Positions 38,601 through 51,358 of a DNA stretch of 64,000 nt are shown piece after piece. This DNA is from Panonychus citri. Taxonomy: Eukaryota > Arthropoda > Arachnida > Trombidiformes > Tetranychidae. The notes under the pieces were generated by a model. That model was not told where the DNA came from. It worked only from the letters and a program-made list of their open reading frames with translations, and did not search any database. The first letter of the stretch is position 1, and every line of letters begins with the position of its first letter. Location of the stretch: NCBI RefSeq assembly GCF_014898815.1, contig NW_026515501.1, positions 186,001-250,000 of the forward strand. Reading direction: 5' to 3'. The position numbers were made by a program, and so were the translations under genes.

Positions 38601-38801
38601 ATGATCAGCATCGTTGAAAAAGAATCTCAGAGGGTGAAGATAAAATCGAGAATGGATTGGAAACTTTTCCCTGAGGAAACAAGAAAAGTTTTCTATCGAA
38701 TTTCAAAAAATTTCGAAAATTTGTTTAGCTTAGAGAACCAAATTTCAAATATTATCGGTATCGAAAATCTTGAAATGGTCTCAATACAACAATCTGAATG
38801 A
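38601..38801 (+). CDS. Weak candidate small ORF, 66 residues
   Basis: An ATG-initiated frame of 66 codons ending TGA, free of the low-complexity runs that generate most frames here. The predicted peptide is charged and helix-compatible (PEETRKVFYRISKNFENLF, then LENQISNIIGIENLE), with no signal peptide, membrane segment or domain I recognise. Third positions are mixed rather than purely A/T. No promoter, poly(A) signal or splice context clearly supports it. It could be a small gene, one exon of a larger gene, or chance. Confidence 0.15.
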   Translation: MISIVEKESQRVKIKSRMDWKLFPEETRKVFYRISKNFENLFSLENQISNIIGIENLEMVSIQQSE

Positions 38802-41800
38802 TGGATTAGAGGGATTAGAAGGCAATCAATTGTTTATTTGGTATTTTATAAGAATCAAAAATGATGATAACATGAAAACATGATGATATAAGCAAGAAAA
38901 TATAACAGTAAATTGTGTTGATTTGTAGTTTCAATGTATATTATGGTGTTGGGTTGGGTTGATTGGGTGGATAGTTGTTCATTCATCAGATTGAGCTTGA
39001 AAATCAAAATCTCAAGCAATTTAATCTCTCTATGGATCAATGAGGAGAAATGTTGATTCTCTGGTTATATTATATATAAAGCATTGGATATAAAATAATA
39101 TCATATAACCTTAGGTCATTTTCATTTTGGGTTCTTGGTGCATGGAAGATGAAAAGTGTGCCCGGAATTTTGTTTTTCATCATCTCCCTGGTGATGATGA
39201 TGAATAAAATTGTAGCAATAGCTCAGAGATGATGAAGGATGAGAGAGAAAGTAAAGTTTGGGTGTAGAAGAAAGAGAGAGAGAGAGAGAAAGTGAGAGAG
39301 ACTGGAAGAAAAGGGATCTCTTTGGAAGATGGATGAAAATGATGAAGGATAACGACGGCTGAATGATGATAAAGCGAACTCTCTCTCATTCTCTTTCACC
39401 CATGTAAGTGGTTATTGCATCTTCCCTTATCATCTCCTCATCTCCATCTTTCTTCCTCTTCCTCTTCCAATAATAATAATACCGAAAATGCCTCAAGATT
39501 TTTTTCCCTTGTAATATTATCATTTCATTCATAGTGTATATACATTTTGTACCATGATTTTTACCTCATGGATCTTCATGTTGTATTTATTTCATTGCAC
39601 AACTGAAAATATGTTTTCTTTTCATCTTCAGCTTCATTTGATATTACATTTCTCATTCTACCGATGGACCAAGGTATTTTCATCAGGCATCTTCATCTTC
39701 CATGTTATTATTATACTCTATTTGCTCTCATTCTAATCACCTTAGGCAATAGCAAAAGCTCATTCCTGATGTTGTTATACTTTTTTTTCATCATTTTGTC
39801 CTCATCATATCGATGCATTAGCTGAGCAAAAGGAAATAGATGAAATTATATAATATCAATGTAATAACATTGATGATGATGATGGAGCCAAATGAAATGT
39901 AATAACAATTGGAAATGATGAAGATGACAATGGCTCCTTTTGTTATCATCCCCATTTATTTGCCATAGATTCAGGAATTCCCTATGATAATCAGGGTAAA
40001 TCGGTAAAGTAATGGACCATTGTACTTGTGTAAGCATTTCAATGTTACCATTTACTATTATCAAAGTTATCATGATAAATACATGAGCTATTGATTCACA
40101 ATCTATGAATGAATCAGATTGTCTAGACTCACTCACTATCTATCTCTCTCTCTCTCCCTGTGAGTAAAACTAATCAGATGTTAATTCTGATAAACTGAAT
40201 AAACTGCCAAGTGAAGAAATGATGTAAATCTTTTTACTTTTTCTTAGTTTCAATTCTGATATAACTTGAGATAACATGATATTCATTCATGTTTATGTAA
40301 CCTTTTTTTTGTTCAAGTAAATCAAGTAGATTACATGAATTCAATAAAACAATTTTGTTCACAAGATATTCACAAGTTATCATGTTTGTTTATCATGAGT
40401 GTTGATCATCAGATGAATGAACAACAAAAACATACAGATACACACACGCATTCACTAGTATTATCATCGCAATGGTAGAAAGATGAAAAATTGGAAAGGA
40501 AAAGTTTTTTTTTTCTCTCAATTTTGTTTTCTTATCTTTTATTCAGAGTAATTGAATTTCATATTCTTGGCATGAGGACAAGTTACTAACTAATGTGTGA
40601 TTTATCATGATTGTTTATTATTATTATGATTAACACTTAAACTGTGGGTGGATGAAGGCAGAGGAGGATGATGGGAGAGTAAGATGACTTGAAGATAAAG
40701 TTCTTGTATGTTTATTGAGCTTCTGTGGTTTTTGAATAACCACACATATATAATATATATTCGTGTGTTCATGATTATATTACATTCATGAGATCCTGAA
40801 TTTCGGGTTTAATCAGAATATTTTTTTCTTCATGAATCGTTGCTTACAATTTACCGAAGAAAACAAATCAGCATAGATGATGATGATGATGATGATGGTG
40901 ATGATAGAGGAAAAGAAAAAGGTAAATGTGATAAGATGGTGATGGTAGAATTCATGGAAAAGTGGTTTCCTGTGTTTTTCCTTATTCCAAGTGGTTCCTC
41001 TGAGAGATGATGAAGATGCTGAGATGTTGGAAGGATGAGGAAGATAGAAGATGATGATAAAGGTGAATTGAGGGAAGAAAGTAAATCTAAATGACAGAAA
41101 ATAATTTACATCTAAAAAAAGAGAGTGTGACATGGGCGAGTTTACAATTTCTTACCTTTTAGAATAAAGAAAAAGGTATAAAAAGAAAGAGAAATGATGA
41201 TGATAAAGATGAAGATGAAGATGAAGATGATGCTCAAGTCAGAGTAGAAACTTCAAAAGTTGAAGGTTGCAAAAAAGGTGTGTCAATGTCAATTTAAGGT
41301 GTTGGTGGTTTATAAGAATTTTTTTTCTTTTTCAATTTTTTTTCTACTCTGTAAACGGTGATACCTTTTTTTTCATCATCATTCAAGTTGATTTAATATC
41401 TTCACTCATGATGACACTGAAAATGAATCTTTTTTTTCATGAATGAACAAAGAATCATTTGAATTTGTCTATTGAATAACATTGGGTTTGTCTTGGATTA
41501 TTATATTAGCAACAATTTGCTTAATTGTTGGTTTAATTTGTTACCTTTTTTTGTCAAATTTTCTTACCTGTTCTCAATTCATTCATCTGTTCATTTGGGT
41601 TATTCATTCAAATGAACAGGTTAGTATGTTGGTTACTATTTTTTTTTACTACAATTGAAAATGAGAAAGTTTATTTTTCTCAATGAATTGAATTTTGTAT
41701 TTAGAAAACTTTTTTTCTTCTATTATTGTTGTATAATAGTAAAGATGAGGATGTATTTTGACGAGATGCTTTTTGAATTTGTAAAGATGAGCCAAGTATT

Positions 41801-42504
41801 TTCATCTCAATTGAATCTCTTTGTCTTGTAGATGAAGATGAAGATGAAAATTCAACTTCTTTTTGCGTGTTTATTGATGATAATGAATTTTTTTCTTCTC
41901 CCTTTCCTCCTTCATGATGGAATAGTTTCTTTTCATTTAGAACTTTTTTTGAAAGAAATTTTTCATCTCTATTTCATCATTATCTTCTTATATATGTACT
42001 TGACTCTCTCACAGTCTCTTCATCTTATATTGACCTTTCCGGCCTTTTGAATGGTCAAAGTTTGAAATACTTTTTGAATGGTTACATTAGGATGAGAAGG
42101 TGGAAAAAGTGAGTCAGTGATCATCAATCAGAATGAAGATGAAGAGAGAAAAGAGTAAGAGATAAGTATAAAGATGAAGGGAAAAAAATGACAAGATGAA
42201 GATGAGGGTATGATGATAATGATGAAGATGAGAAAAATATTTGGAAGAAAAATTGAAAAAGGAAAAAGAGACAAAACTTTCAAACAAATACTAATGAGAC
42301 TTAGATTCAGTGACATGGAAACGGAAATGATGAAATGACAAACTAGAAATGAAGATGAGGATTGATAACGATGATGAAATGTTAACCAAAGATCAGGAAC
42401 AATTCAAATTGCTTATTCTTGCCAATTCTTTGATAGAAAAAAAAATCTTACAATTTCTAGTTTTTTCTTTATCTTTTTCATCTTTCTCATGAATACCTAA
42501 ACGA

Positions 42505-42508
<4 letters not shown>

Positions 42509-42536
<28 letters not shown>
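42509..42536. repeat. (TC)n microsatellite
   Basis: About 14 uninterrupted TC units read directly. Confidence 0.9.
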
Positions 42537-42540
<4 letters not shown>

Positions 42541-44799
42541 ACTCATCATCATCTCCCATGTTTCTAATGAAAAGGATGAAACAAAAGGAGATGGAAATGA
42601 GTTGGAACAAAAATCTCAGACCAGTAATTTATTTTTCCATCTCCATCATCATCATTAGAGAGATTCAAAAGAATGAAAAAGTTCTGGTAAATATTCCGAT
42701 TCTTTATCATCTCTCTCAGTGAATTTATCATGAAAATGTGAAAACTATTGTTACTTTGATTGAGAAAAGATAAAGTTGGAAAGGATGATGATGATATTAT
42801 CATTATTGTTGATAAGAGAAAGGGAGAAATCATTGAATCTTCATGAAAAATGCAAGAAATTGAGTGACAACTTTTTTTATCAATGAAAGTTTATTATTCA
42901 GTGATAATATTTTCATTGAGAATTTTAAACAATAAATGTTAATCTACCTGAAGATTATCACAACTTATATTAATAATCAATTAACTAATTAGTCAACGTT
43001 GATCTCACTCTTCATTAATCATATTTTACTTACATTAATTGTTATTAATGAAAGTGTTAAGTGCATGATTGTGTATGAAGGGATTAGATGGATTAACAGT
43101 TAGTCCTGGTTCAGTGAGATTATTCATTATTATTCAGCTGATGAATCATCTGAATCTGTGATTACATGAAATTTTGTGCAAAAGGAAATCATAAATCATG
43201 GTAACACTTTTGTGTTGTCTCATTTTTTTTACACACTAATTGATTTATATTATTTGTGATGATCCAAATAAAGAAAACCAGAAAAGTGATTAGAATCAAA
43301 TTCATCATCTAATCCAGGATAATTGATACTTTTTACAGAATGATTATCATCAAGATGATAAAAAGGATGATGAGAGATGATGAGATGATGATTATGGGAC
43401 AGAATCAATGACAATTTATTGTAAGAGACTAATTTTCAAATGTCAACTGTTGATGATCCTGAGCTTTTTTTTCATTCGTGTCCAATATGTTTGAATTTTA
43501 ATCTTTTTATTTGACTGAGATGATTATTATGATGATAATGATGATAAATAATAATAATTACTGCTACTTGAAATGTTAATTAGCAATAAAATCCAATCAA
43601 GGATTAAGAAAAAGGTAAATAGGATTAAGGGTAAATGATGATGATTAGAGAGAGAAAGAGGAGTTAAAAATGATTAAAGAAAATGATTTCAAATTAAGAT
43701 GATAAGAGAGATGAAGATGATGTTTGATTATCATGAATAATGAGTGAGCTTATGAGAGAGAGAGGGGGAGAGCTGGATAAACGTTTAATTTACTGCAATC
43801 AACATATCAGATTAAATTGTTTACAAGAATTCAGGTAATAGCGTCAACCAAAGTTCCTGGACAATGAAACTTTCAACGAGAGAGAGAGAGAGAAATTTCC
43901 TCAAATTTCTTGTACTTTTTAGGTCTTTTTAATTTGTTCAAAGGAATTCACACTCAATTAACACTTTCACTTTTCACTTTTCGCTTCTCGTTGTTTTTTT
44001 GTGCATCAGCGTCTTGACGAGAGAATGGGGAGAGTGTGTGTGGGAGGGAGAGAGAGAGAGAGGAAAGTGATAATGATAATTACGATGGAGAGGACGAGAT
44101 TTTTAAATGACAACAGAAAAAAAGATGATGATGTTGAAGGAAGCAAATAATGAGACTCATCCGCAATTCTGGGAAAAATAAGGAGAGAGAAAGAGGAGCC
44201 AGGGTGAAAATAGCGAAGCGAAAGATTGACTTTGAGAGGTGAGATGACAAGAGATAGAGAAAGAGAGAGAGAGATGATTAGGGCTTGAGGCTGATTATGA
44301 AAATTGTGGTGGAAGAGGAAAAGAAAGACTAGAAAGAGATGAATTAGTTAACGAAAAAAATTAATCCTCATTAAGGTGCTCATTTAGTTGTTTGTTTTGA
44401 GCAAGAAAAGGATGACGACGGTGCTGGTGAACGGAAGAGGGAAAAAATTATGATCTCTCTCTCTCTCTCTCTCTAACTTTACCTTTCCAATGAACTAACA
44501 GGTAAAATGATAATAAAATCCAAGTGCCCAGCAATTTTGCAGCAATTAACTGATAGATGGAGCCTTTGGATGCTTAATTAAGGTTTAATCATGTAATAAG
44601 TTTTTTTCTTCATCTGAAACGATGAAAACTTTTGGCAACTCTCTTAACAAGATAAAGATGAAGCGGAAAATGTTGATGATGATGATGAAGATGCTAAAAG
44701 GAAATGAGCAAAAAAAAGTTAGTAAAACAATGAGAAGAGACAGAAAAGGTAATGATAATAATAAGAAAGGTATACAAGTTGATAGCGAAGATAAATAAC

Positions 44800-47700
44800 C
44801 CGATTCAAAGGATAAATCAACATGGAGACATTGATGATTACCATAATTTAGTAATCAAATTAATACAATCAACATAAATCTCTAGGACCATTGGTTATTA
44901 TCATTTGATCATCAACAAACTGATGATCTGCTTATGTATATGATTATCAATGGAGATGAAAAAAACTGTCAACATTTTTTTTCAGTTGTTCCATTGATGA
45001 ATTTCATTCATCTTGATTGTTATCATAATGATAATATTGACCCAATGCTACTGTTTATCATCACAATTAACTGACAGAACCAAAAAAAAAACAATAATAA
45101 TTGAAATTACAATTTCCTCCTACTCTCCTATTATTAGATTACTAGTTTAATGTTATTATTGTGACACCGGAGGTTGAAGAGGGAAAACAAAAGATTCAAA
45201 TTAAATATAAGTTACCATAGAAACTGAATTTACAATAAATTACAATCAATGATAGTAAATGAGTTTACTACCTTTCCATTAATGAACTTCATCCATTGAT
45301 GATAATTATCAGTACTGTTAACCAGTAAATTGTTTTTCTCTCTTCTAATTACTTAATGGTAACTGTTAGATTATGGTTGATTTCAATGTTAATCATTTGC
45401 AATACAGAATTGACAAAATTTGAACGATAATCAAGAAAACCAGAAAAACAAACTTACCATTTGAAGAGATGATGAAAATTAAATCAATTGGTTTACCTGG
45501 TGATTTGTAATTTATTTAGTTAATTGGATTTGTTTGCCAATTCTTTGGGCACATTAATCAACTTATTTTAATTGATGATAACTCAAGATGATGATGATGA
45601 TGATTACTGTTGATTGTCATCATCAAATTTACTGGTAAAAGTAGCGTACATGCAAAATAACAATACACTGGAAAGGTTTTAATTACTTTTCACTGATTAA
45701 CAATGTGTGATACTTGTTATATAGCAATCAGTCAATTTTAATCATCATTTACAATAAACAGGAACCTCATCATCATCAGTGAAAGACAAAAACAGGAAAT
45801 GGTAACATCAACAAAAAGTGTAATCTAATTTGAATCATTTACCCTTTTCCTTTAGGTTTGAAAGATGCTAGAAAAAATAATTAACTATCCAACGATGATG
45901 ATGATGATGATAAACTATCAACATCTTATTAGTCTGTTGGATGCTGATGATGATAATTATCTGATAAAATGTTGTATCTTACTGTGAATTTGAATATACT
46001 GTCAATAATTACCAATCTAAATGTAAAACAATTATTACGTCGTTGATGATGATAATGATAACAAGGTACAATCTGGTCATCGACGAAAGGACAAAACTGT
46101 TTTTTTTTTCTTGGATTGTTAATTATTAACAATCAACAAACTGATTGTTAGTTGACCGTTAAGATATAATCACTATCATTTTGATAATTACATTATGATT
46201 ACAACAAGGGTGTATATTCAATGATAATATCATGTACCATGTTTATGTGTACATGTTGTCTTGTGGTTTTAATTAGTAAGGTAAAAAAAAAACCTAAGGT
46301 CAAGTAAGGTGATTGTCCTTGTTTTCTTGTTGGTCACTTGGTTGGCTTGTAGGAGAAACAATAACAACAGAAAAAAACTAAACTGGACAACCAACTATTA
46401 CTTTTGATTTCACTACTGTTATTGTCCAATGTCCAGTCTCAATGATAGGGTCAAGGTTTGCTCTTTGCTGTTGTTGCTATCTCGAGGTAGGAAAATCGTT
46501 TTGAAAGAAACAAAAACTAACTTGTTTTCTGTTTCAACCTTTGACCTCTTTGCCTATGAGAGAGAGAGAGACTGTAAATGTAATTATCATCTGAGATACG
46601 CAAATGCTTGAGTGGAAATGTTGACCATTGGTAATTTTTTTTTCTTTTCCAAACTTTGGGTCAAGGAAGAAAAGAGATTTTTTCTCTCTCAAAGACTCAC
46701 CTTGTATTCTTGCAAATATTTATGATAAATGTACAGTTTTGATGATAGAGGTTAAAGATTAGTGGGATTGATTGTGTGAGAGAGCAATTAATTGATTGTT
46801 ATGCAAAGAAATAAAAATAAATTGTGTTACATTTATGGTTAATTGCAATTTACTGATTAAACAAATCAATGCTTTTCAAATATCAAGTTAATTTGGTTAA
46901 TCACTTTTGATTTAGTGAAAAAAAATCAATGGACTGATTTAAAAAAAATTATACTCCAATTTGTATCTTGAGGGTTAAAGGGCAGAAAACATTAATCAAT
47001 GTTTTCAAATTGTAAATACTTTTAAATTGTGATCGTTGATTGTTACTGATTATCATCATGTTAATTATATGTATACAAATATTATTAGAAGTACGAGTAA
47101 GAAAAAAATGAATAGTTAATTCAATTCAATGAGAACAATTAACTTTGATGATAATTGTTTGACTTTTTATGGGATTGGCTTTACATAGAAAGTGATAACC
47201 ACACATAGATGATGATGAAGATAAAGATGATAAGGATGATAAAGGTAAGAGAAAAGAAAAACAAAATCTGCAATCAAATTTTCCAGGTAAAAACCAATTA
47301 AACCTCAAAGTTTATTATTAACTTTTGATTCTCAATTTGAGAGCCAAACCTTTTTTTTTCATCGTTTCCTGGATATTTACCTTACCTGGTACACTTAAGA
47401 TAATATTATGATTATGAGATTATGCTAATCCACAAAGGTAAGTAAATTATTTCTTAATCATTATCCTAGTTAATTTCAATATTAATTGTTTACTCTATTA
47501 GATATTAATATCATATAAACAGAATATAGTTAATCATGAATGAAAAAAGTATTTCCAGTCTATGGCTAATTCATTTTTCTTGATTGTTGAAACGTTTCTC
47601 CAATATCTAAATATGTTAATTGTTCACTGGATTAACTAATTATTCAGATAAGATGGTAAGATAAGCTTGACCGTTGATTTAATGATAATAATTAACTCTT

Positions 47701-49060
47701 GATTTAGTTAATTAATTACTTTTTGTTTTTGCTTCCTTTCCCTTTGTAAATGTAGATATTAATATTTACTCAAGTTTGCTTTGCGAAAACTGTTTCCGTT
47801 TATCAATGTAAGTTTCATACTTAATTATGATGATTAAGATTAAGATTAAGATGATGATTAGGATGCAAGAGAAAAGATTAAGATGATGATGATTATGATT
47901 ATGACGATTTAAACAGTTAATATTAAGAAAAAAAAAGAAAGGCTAAAGATCAATATAAACATTTTCCTCTTTCAGATTTGCTTCATCTTAACATCTTATT
48001 TCTCATCCTCATCCTCATCCTCATCATCCTTACCCATCATTTAATATCATCTCTCTCACTCTCTCACTATATCATCATAATGAAAGCATCTTGGTGATGT
48101 TGTCAAATAATATATTATGATTATATTATTGGTCAGAGAATCGTAATAAGAAAAAAAAGAAAAGATGATTTTCAGTTTAATCCCTTAATCCGCTTTGATT
48201 TGTGTCTCCTTAAGTTTATCTTTCCTTTTCCTTTTAATCTGTCATCTTTCTCATCTTTTATCATCATCATCATCATCGTCATCTCTTAAACAAACAAATT
48301 ACGCGAAATTAATAACAACAATTAACAAGATCCATTAAAACAACAACAAGAAAAAGATATCAACCCAATCCAATAAACATATGAAAAGCTAATTGTTAAT
48401 TTGGTGACACAAATTTTGGTCCTGGTAACTTTTTAATTGTCACCATATACATTAAATGATGATTAAGTCAACAATTTACTAATCATGTTTACTTTTCTCT
48501 ATTACATTTATACTTAGTAAACTAAATTAATGGTCTCAATTTATTCATAGTCTTTGATTGCTTATACGTTTCTCTGAATTATTTCAACACTTAAATATAA
48601 TTGAACTTTTTACATTTACTAACAATCGTAAAACTCATTGATTAATGTTATTTACCATTGACTTGCCTTTTTGTTGTATCCAAATTTACAGTTAAATATC
48701 AATGAATTGTGGTTGAATGACAATTTGAAAACAAAAACTTTACAAAGATAATACATGTATAATGATTGTATTGATAATTAACTGGATATAATTAGCATCG
48801 ATTTGGTTTACATTTAAATGTCTGGGAGGATTTTCATTCGTAACGGTTTGATTATCATTGGAAACTACTTAATTGTAATTACTATACGTACATAGATTTA
48901 CCAAGTTAACTAATCAACCAATAGTTTGCATCAATTTGTAAATTGTTGTTTACACTACAAATTAAAGTTTCTGTTGAGCAAAAAAAAGTTTCAATGAAAT
49001 GAATGCTTAAAATGTTCAGACATTGAACTGGCATAACATTAATATCATATTGATAAAGTG
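44800..49060. other. Non-coding block upstream of retrotransposon 2
   Basis: No gene supported. Mostly GTTAATTG/CAATTAAC texture with scattered ATG runs (about 45588-45605 and 45893-45911), GATTAA repeats (about 47829-47860) and an ATCCTC repeat (about 48004-48030). Confidence 0.45.
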
Positions 49061-49064
49061 TATT
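49061..49064. other. Target-site duplication TATT, left copy
   Basis: TATT directly precedes the 5' LTR and is repeated at 59608-59611, immediately after the 3' LTR. A 4-bp duplication is normal for many Ty3/Gypsy elements. The match supports the LTR boundaries chosen. Confidence 0.7.
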
Positions 49065-49894
49065 TGAAGGGTTAAATTCCCATTTCCCACCAAGTCTCTA
49101 GACTCATTCAACGATCATGAATTTCTTATTCATTTTATTTATCTTAATCTTTTCCCAACAACTATAATTGTTAATCCAAAACCGTTTTCTTTTCATTTTA
49201 ATTTTCCTTAATTTTGTCGTTTAAAGAAAGACAACAAATCTCTTTCTTTTCTTTACCTTTTATCTTATTATGTTTAACTAATTGTTCATTTTGATTAACC
49301 TTATCATCATAGTGCAAACAGCTCTAGCTGTTAAAAGCTAAAAAGATGATACATTTTATCTTCCTAACAACTTTAATTGTTAAGATAATCTTATCTTTCT
49401 TTCCCCTTTTATGTTTTCCCCATTTTAATGATTTTCTTTAATTTGATTTTCTATTCTTTTTATCAGTTAGAATTAAGAGTTCAACACATAAAGTGTTAAT
49501 TTGAGTTTCATCTCGTCCATGCTCTTACATTTTAATTCTCACATTTCTTAATTAATAAAACTTTAGTTTTCTTGCAATTTTAATTGTGATTAAATTTCAA
49601 TTGTAGTAATTAGTAAATTACTATTTCTTCCCTCCGGTGACGATCCTTTCGAATCTGTTTCCTCTGATCTGACGTGGTTGTGAAAGGCAGATCAAATCTT
49701 CTGATTAATCAGTGCTAATCCTCTAAGATTATTATCTCTCTTTTCAGTTCTCCTCAATTCAGCTAAGTTATTACTTAAATCCCCTGAATTGAACCTCCTC
49801 ACTAAGTTGCAGCCCAACAGTGAATTTTGAAATTCTGATAATAATCTTGTCCGACCTTTTCTTTGGTCATCCTCCCCACGTTGCAAACCTTTCA
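49065..49894 (+). repeat. 5' LTR of retrotransposon 2
   Basis: 830 bases, TG...CA ends. It contains a poly(A) signal AATAAA at 49554-49559 and an inverted repeat AACAGCT/AGCTGTT at 49317-49332. Compared with the 3' LTR there are about ten small indels and few substitutions, plus a divergent last ~25 bases. An earlier possible end (TTTGGTCA at 49869) was rejected because it leaves no target duplication and puts the primer site 27 bases away. Confidence 0.85.
49554..49559 (+). terminator. AATAAA poly(A) signal in the 5' LTR
   Basis: AATAAA within ATTAATAAAACTTTAG. The same hexamer is at 59282-59287 in the 3' LTR, where it would end the element's transcript. It is a consensus match only. Confidence 0.5.
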
Positions 49895-49896
49895 CT

Positions 49897-49914
49897 TGGC
49901 GACCCAGGCAGGAT
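49897..49914 (+). other. Primer-binding site of retrotransposon 2
   Basis: TGGCGACCCAGGCAGGAT starts 2 bases after the LTR. TGG pairs with the tRNA CCA end and the next bases imply a tRNA with discriminator G and acceptor strand CTGGGTCG, which resembles some animal tRNA-Arg genes. The tRNA assignment is a guess; the site type and position are standard. Confidence 0.7.
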
Positions 49915-49936
49915 CGTCATCGCTTTTTCCTCTTCT

Positions 49937-49950
49937 ACTTTTATAAAAGT
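49937..49950 (+). other. 14-bp perfect palindrome in the Gag leader
   Basis: ACTTTTATAAAAGT is a perfect palindrome 19 bases upstream of the Gag ATG. It might help RNA dimerisation or packaging, but chance is possible in AT-rich DNA. Confidence 0.3.
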
Positions 49951-49969
49951 GTTCACGCTTATTTAAGCA

Positions 49970-51358
49970 ATGCCTCCAAAAAGGTCGAGTCAATTAGACT
50001 CATCCGATCCTCTTATTAAAGACCTTGACTTTCCAGTCATTGTCTCCTTATTTGATTTGTGGTCTCTAAACCTTCCCATCCGCTCTCTTGTTCCGAAGAG
50101 ATTAACTGAAGCAATTCGTACCCACATGCTTATCTACGGTGAAGAGCTTAGTGACCTCGCTATCCAAAAACTCCATCTCTCTGAAGTTAGAGATCAAGAA
50201 ATCCCTGAGTGGATTACTGAATCCCGTTCCAAAGGCCTCACAGAAGCCGAATTACAAACAATCATAAAAACTCTTGGTCGAGATACCAATTCAATTTCAA
50301 GGTGTTCTTACACTGAACTTTTCAATCTTCCGTTACCTATTGGTACATTAAAAATTTTTCATCTTGTTCTCCGAAACATTGGAATCAATATAATGCCTCA
50401 ACCTGTGCCTGTTCCCTCTGGAGAAAATGCTGGTGCTTCATCATCGTCCTCAGTTACAACTGAACTCTTACTCCAATCACTTTCATCATTTGCTAATGCT
50501 CTTAAAAGAGATCCTGAAGTTCGTGAGTTTAAGAAAGGAGAAGATATGATTTCATGGGTTAACAAAACCAAAGCCCGCCTTCAACAAGAAAACATTGATG
50601 ATGATACACGTTTACGATGCCTGAGAAAAGGAATGGCTCATGAATTACTCCATTTGGCAAATACCATTGATTCTGCTATAACAGATTACGATCCATTTCT
50701 TGAAGCTTTGTACGAAAAATTGAATAGCCCTTCTATGCGTTATTCAGCCGATTTCGAGTTGCAAAATTGTCGCTATCGATTAGAAGATGACCCCGCTACT
50801 TTCCTGGAAAATCTTCATTCTGTTGCTACTAAAGCTTTGGGTAAGATCAATGATCGTATTTTTCTTTCAATTATTCGAGATCATGTCCCTCGATTCATAA
50901 AAGATGAAATTTACACCCTTGGTGCTAATGATGACAAAGATAAAATTTACAATATTCTTGTTCGTAAACATTACGAATTCCTCCACAATTCCAAAATTTC
51001 TAAATCTAAAAATTTCAAGTCACAAAATGACGATTCTGGTAAAGTAAATACCGTTGCTAATTACATTAAGAAACCTTATAATCAAGGTAATTCATCTAAA
51101 AATGATTCAAAAAATACTAAGCTTCCTGACTGTCGCTATTGTAAGGAAGATGGACACACAGTCCAAAATTGTTCCAAACTCGCTTCTCGAAAAGCATATC
51201 TACAATCCAATTCTACTGTTAACAATGCATCAACTTCAACCGTTACTCAACAAAAACTCCACCGTCTGCTAATTTGGTTAAAGCTGAACCAGAAATTAGT
51301 GCTGTTCGAAACAGTGATTTCATTTTCACTCTTTCCTCTTCTGAAGAAAGATACCTGA
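49970..51358 (+). CDS. Gag polyprotein of retrotransposon 2
   Basis: 462 residues from the first ATG after the primer site. The N-terminal ~145 residues form a predicted helical domain I do not recognise. A Ser-rich linker (about residues 155-162) leads to a capsid-like helical region (about 165-345) with the FKKGEDMISWVNKTKARLQ and DDDTRLRCLRKGM patterns seen in Gypsy Gag. A basic, Asn/Lys-rich stretch (about 350-385) precedes one CCHC zinc knuckle: C388-x2-C391-x4-H396-x4-C401. The protein should build the particle and bind genomic RNA. It ends at a TGA 136 bases into a frame overlapping Pol in the -1 frame. The last ~35 residues after the knuckle lie in that overlap and may rarely be made if ribosomes shift frame. 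Confidence 0.9.
   Translation: MPPKRSSQLDSSDPLIKDLDFPVIVSLFDLWSLNLPIRSLVPKRLTEAIRTHMLIYGEELSDLAIQKLHLSEVRDQEIPEWITESRSKGLTEAELQTIIKTLGRDTNSISRCSYTELFNLPLPIGTLKIFHLVLRNIGINIMPQPVPVPSGENAGASSSSSVTTELLLQSLSSFANALKRDPEVREFKKGEDMISWVNKTKARLQQENIDDDTRLRCLRKGMAHELLHLANTIDSAITDYDPFLEALYEKLNSPSMRYSADFELQNCRYRLEDDPATFLENLHSVATKALGKINDRIFLSIIRDHVPRFIKDEIYTLGANDDKDKIYNILVRKHYEFLHNSKISKSKNFKSQNDDSGKVNTVANYIKKPYNQGNSSKNDSKNTKLPDCRYCKEDGHTVQNCSKLASRKAYLQSNSTVNNASTSTVTQQKLHRLLIWLKLNQKLVLFETVISFSLFPLLKKDT
51223..51358 (+). promoter_or_regulatory. Gag-Pol frameshift overlap
   Basis: The Pol frame is open from just after a TAA (51220-51222), while the Gag frame closes at 51356-51358, so a -1 shift within these 136 bases would make Gag-Pol. 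I see no canonical X XXY YYZ heptamer aligned to the Gag frame. The best candidate is CAA CAA AAA CTC at 51248-51259, where only the AAA tRNA could re-pair cleanly. A spliced or separately initiated Pol is an alternative. Confidence 0.5.

Larger units (their letters stand above)
31080..44800. other. Non-coding stretch with many CT/GA tracts
   Basis: No gene supported beyond one weak small frame at 38601-38801. Contents: CT tracts at 32774-32803, about 37400-37420 and 42509-42536, GA tracts at about 31189-31206, 37796-37812, 39269-39288, 43878-43893 and 44046-44061, a CA run at about 37891-37904, and AAAAAGTTCT words at 31257, 34274 and 42676 with the complement at 35549, 37311 and 41938. Open frames at 35123-35726, 37365-37650 and 42128-42316 are low-complexity (Ser/Leu/Phe or Arg/Glu runs). 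Confidence 0.5.

Noticed and set aside
49065..49869. 5' LTR ending at TTTGGTCA (49869) with 3' LTR ending at 59585
   Set aside because: It gives no target duplication and leaves the primer-binding site 27 bases away. Extending both LTRs to CCTTTCA gives TATT duplications and a 2-base gap to the primer site.
49692..49895. Minus-strand open frame in the 5' LTR
   Set aside because: It lies within the LTR on the opposite strand, is short and has no recognisable domain. The 3' LTR differs by indels there.
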